Shown here piece by piece: positions 5,601-5,820 of a stretch of 5,820 bases of DNA. Source of the DNA: Clostridiaceae bacterium (lineage in GTDB: Bacteria; Bacillota; Clostridia; Saccharofermentanales; Fastidiosipilaceae); assembly GCA_012514965.1 (NCBI GenBank), contig JAAYZH010000139.1, positions 1 to 5,820 of the forward strand, in the 5' to 3' direction. The position numbers were made by a program, and so were the translations under genes. Position 1 is the first letter of the stretch. The number at the start of each line of letters is the position of its first letter. The notes beneath the pieces were generated by a model. The model saw nothing but the letters and a program-made list of their open reading frames with translations, did not search any database and was not told the DNA's origin.

Positions 5601-5820
5601 ATGGAAACTGGTAACGAAGAGCAGATATTGTCTGGGATCATTCAGGAAATGCGCAGGGGCACGATTACGCTCGCGGTCTTGAGTCAGTTGCGTGAACCGC
5701 AGTATGGATATTCCCTCATTGCACATATGAGTGAGAAGGGTTTCGTAATTGAAGCCAACACGCTCTACCCTTTGCTGCGCAGATTAGAGAAGCAGGGCCT
5801 GTTGGAGAGCCTTTGGGATA
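5601..5820 (+). CDS. PadR-family transcriptional regulator (3' truncated by window edge)
   Basis: The first 73 residues of a winged-helix DNA-binding repressor; the frame is open to the right edge. After a short N-terminal helix (METGNEEQILSGIIQEMRRG), the segment LAVLSQLREPQYGYSLI and then ANTLYPLLRRLEKQGLLES are the hallmark PadR winged-helix core: the YGYSLI turn and the recognition helix TLYPLLRRLEKQG. PadR proteins respond to phenolic acids, antibiotics or other small molecules and often control transporters or detoxifying enzymes next to them. What this one senses cannot be told from the DNA-binding half, and the effector/dimerisation part lies outside the window. ATG 5601 has GGAGG 8 bases upstream. 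It is divergent from the alpha/beta hydrolase across 174 bases, and its promoter carries a dyad that suggests autorepression. Confidence 0.93.
   Translation, partial: METGNEEQILSGIIQEMRRGTITLAVLSQLREPQYGYSLIAHMSEKGFVIEANTLYPLLRRLEKQGLLESLWD

Overview
The window looks like chromosomal DNA from an anaerobic or facultative member of the Bacillota (Clostridia or Negativicutes type). This is inferred from strong AGGAGG-type ribosome binding sites, a PadR regulator, a Clostridia-style HSL esterase and the overall protein style. Base composition is balanced and the lineage cannot be fixed without a search.

Layout. (1) Bases 2-862 hold the C-terminal half of an AMP-forming acyl-CoA synthetase, cut by the left edge. 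(2) Bases 863-1686 form an 824-base stretch with no convincing gene. It is rich in repeats: a 117-bp fold-back element with perfect 12-bp terminal inverted repeats, a 31-bp direct repeat in two copies 145 bp apart, and a long imperfect dyad over the second copy. (3) Bases 1687-4452 carry three genes in one direction: a metallo-beta-lactamase-fold protein fused to two rhodanese domains (persulfide dioxygenase-like), an FMN split-barrel protein, and a TM1586-type nitroreductase whose reading frame is broken near base 3811. (4) On the opposite strand, 4455-5426 encodes a hormone-sensitive-lipase-type alpha/beta hydrolase that converges on the nitroreductase with only 2 bases between the stop codons. 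(5) Divergent from the hydrolase, a PadR-family repressor starts at 5601 and runs off the right edge. Its promoter is embedded in a 27-bp dyad that looks like its own operator.

How the genes may work together. The central three genes read as a small redox or sulfane-sulfur operon: a sulfur-handling enzyme followed by two predicted flavoproteins. The nitroreductase may be inactive in this genome, or the break may be a sequencing error. The hydrolase and the PadR regulator share a 174-bp divergent intergenic region, so the regulator could control both itself and the esterase. No clearly new multi-gene system is visible. The most unusual items are the repeat-rich spacer, the variant metal-binding motif of the MBL-rhodanese protein and the dyad over the padR promoter.
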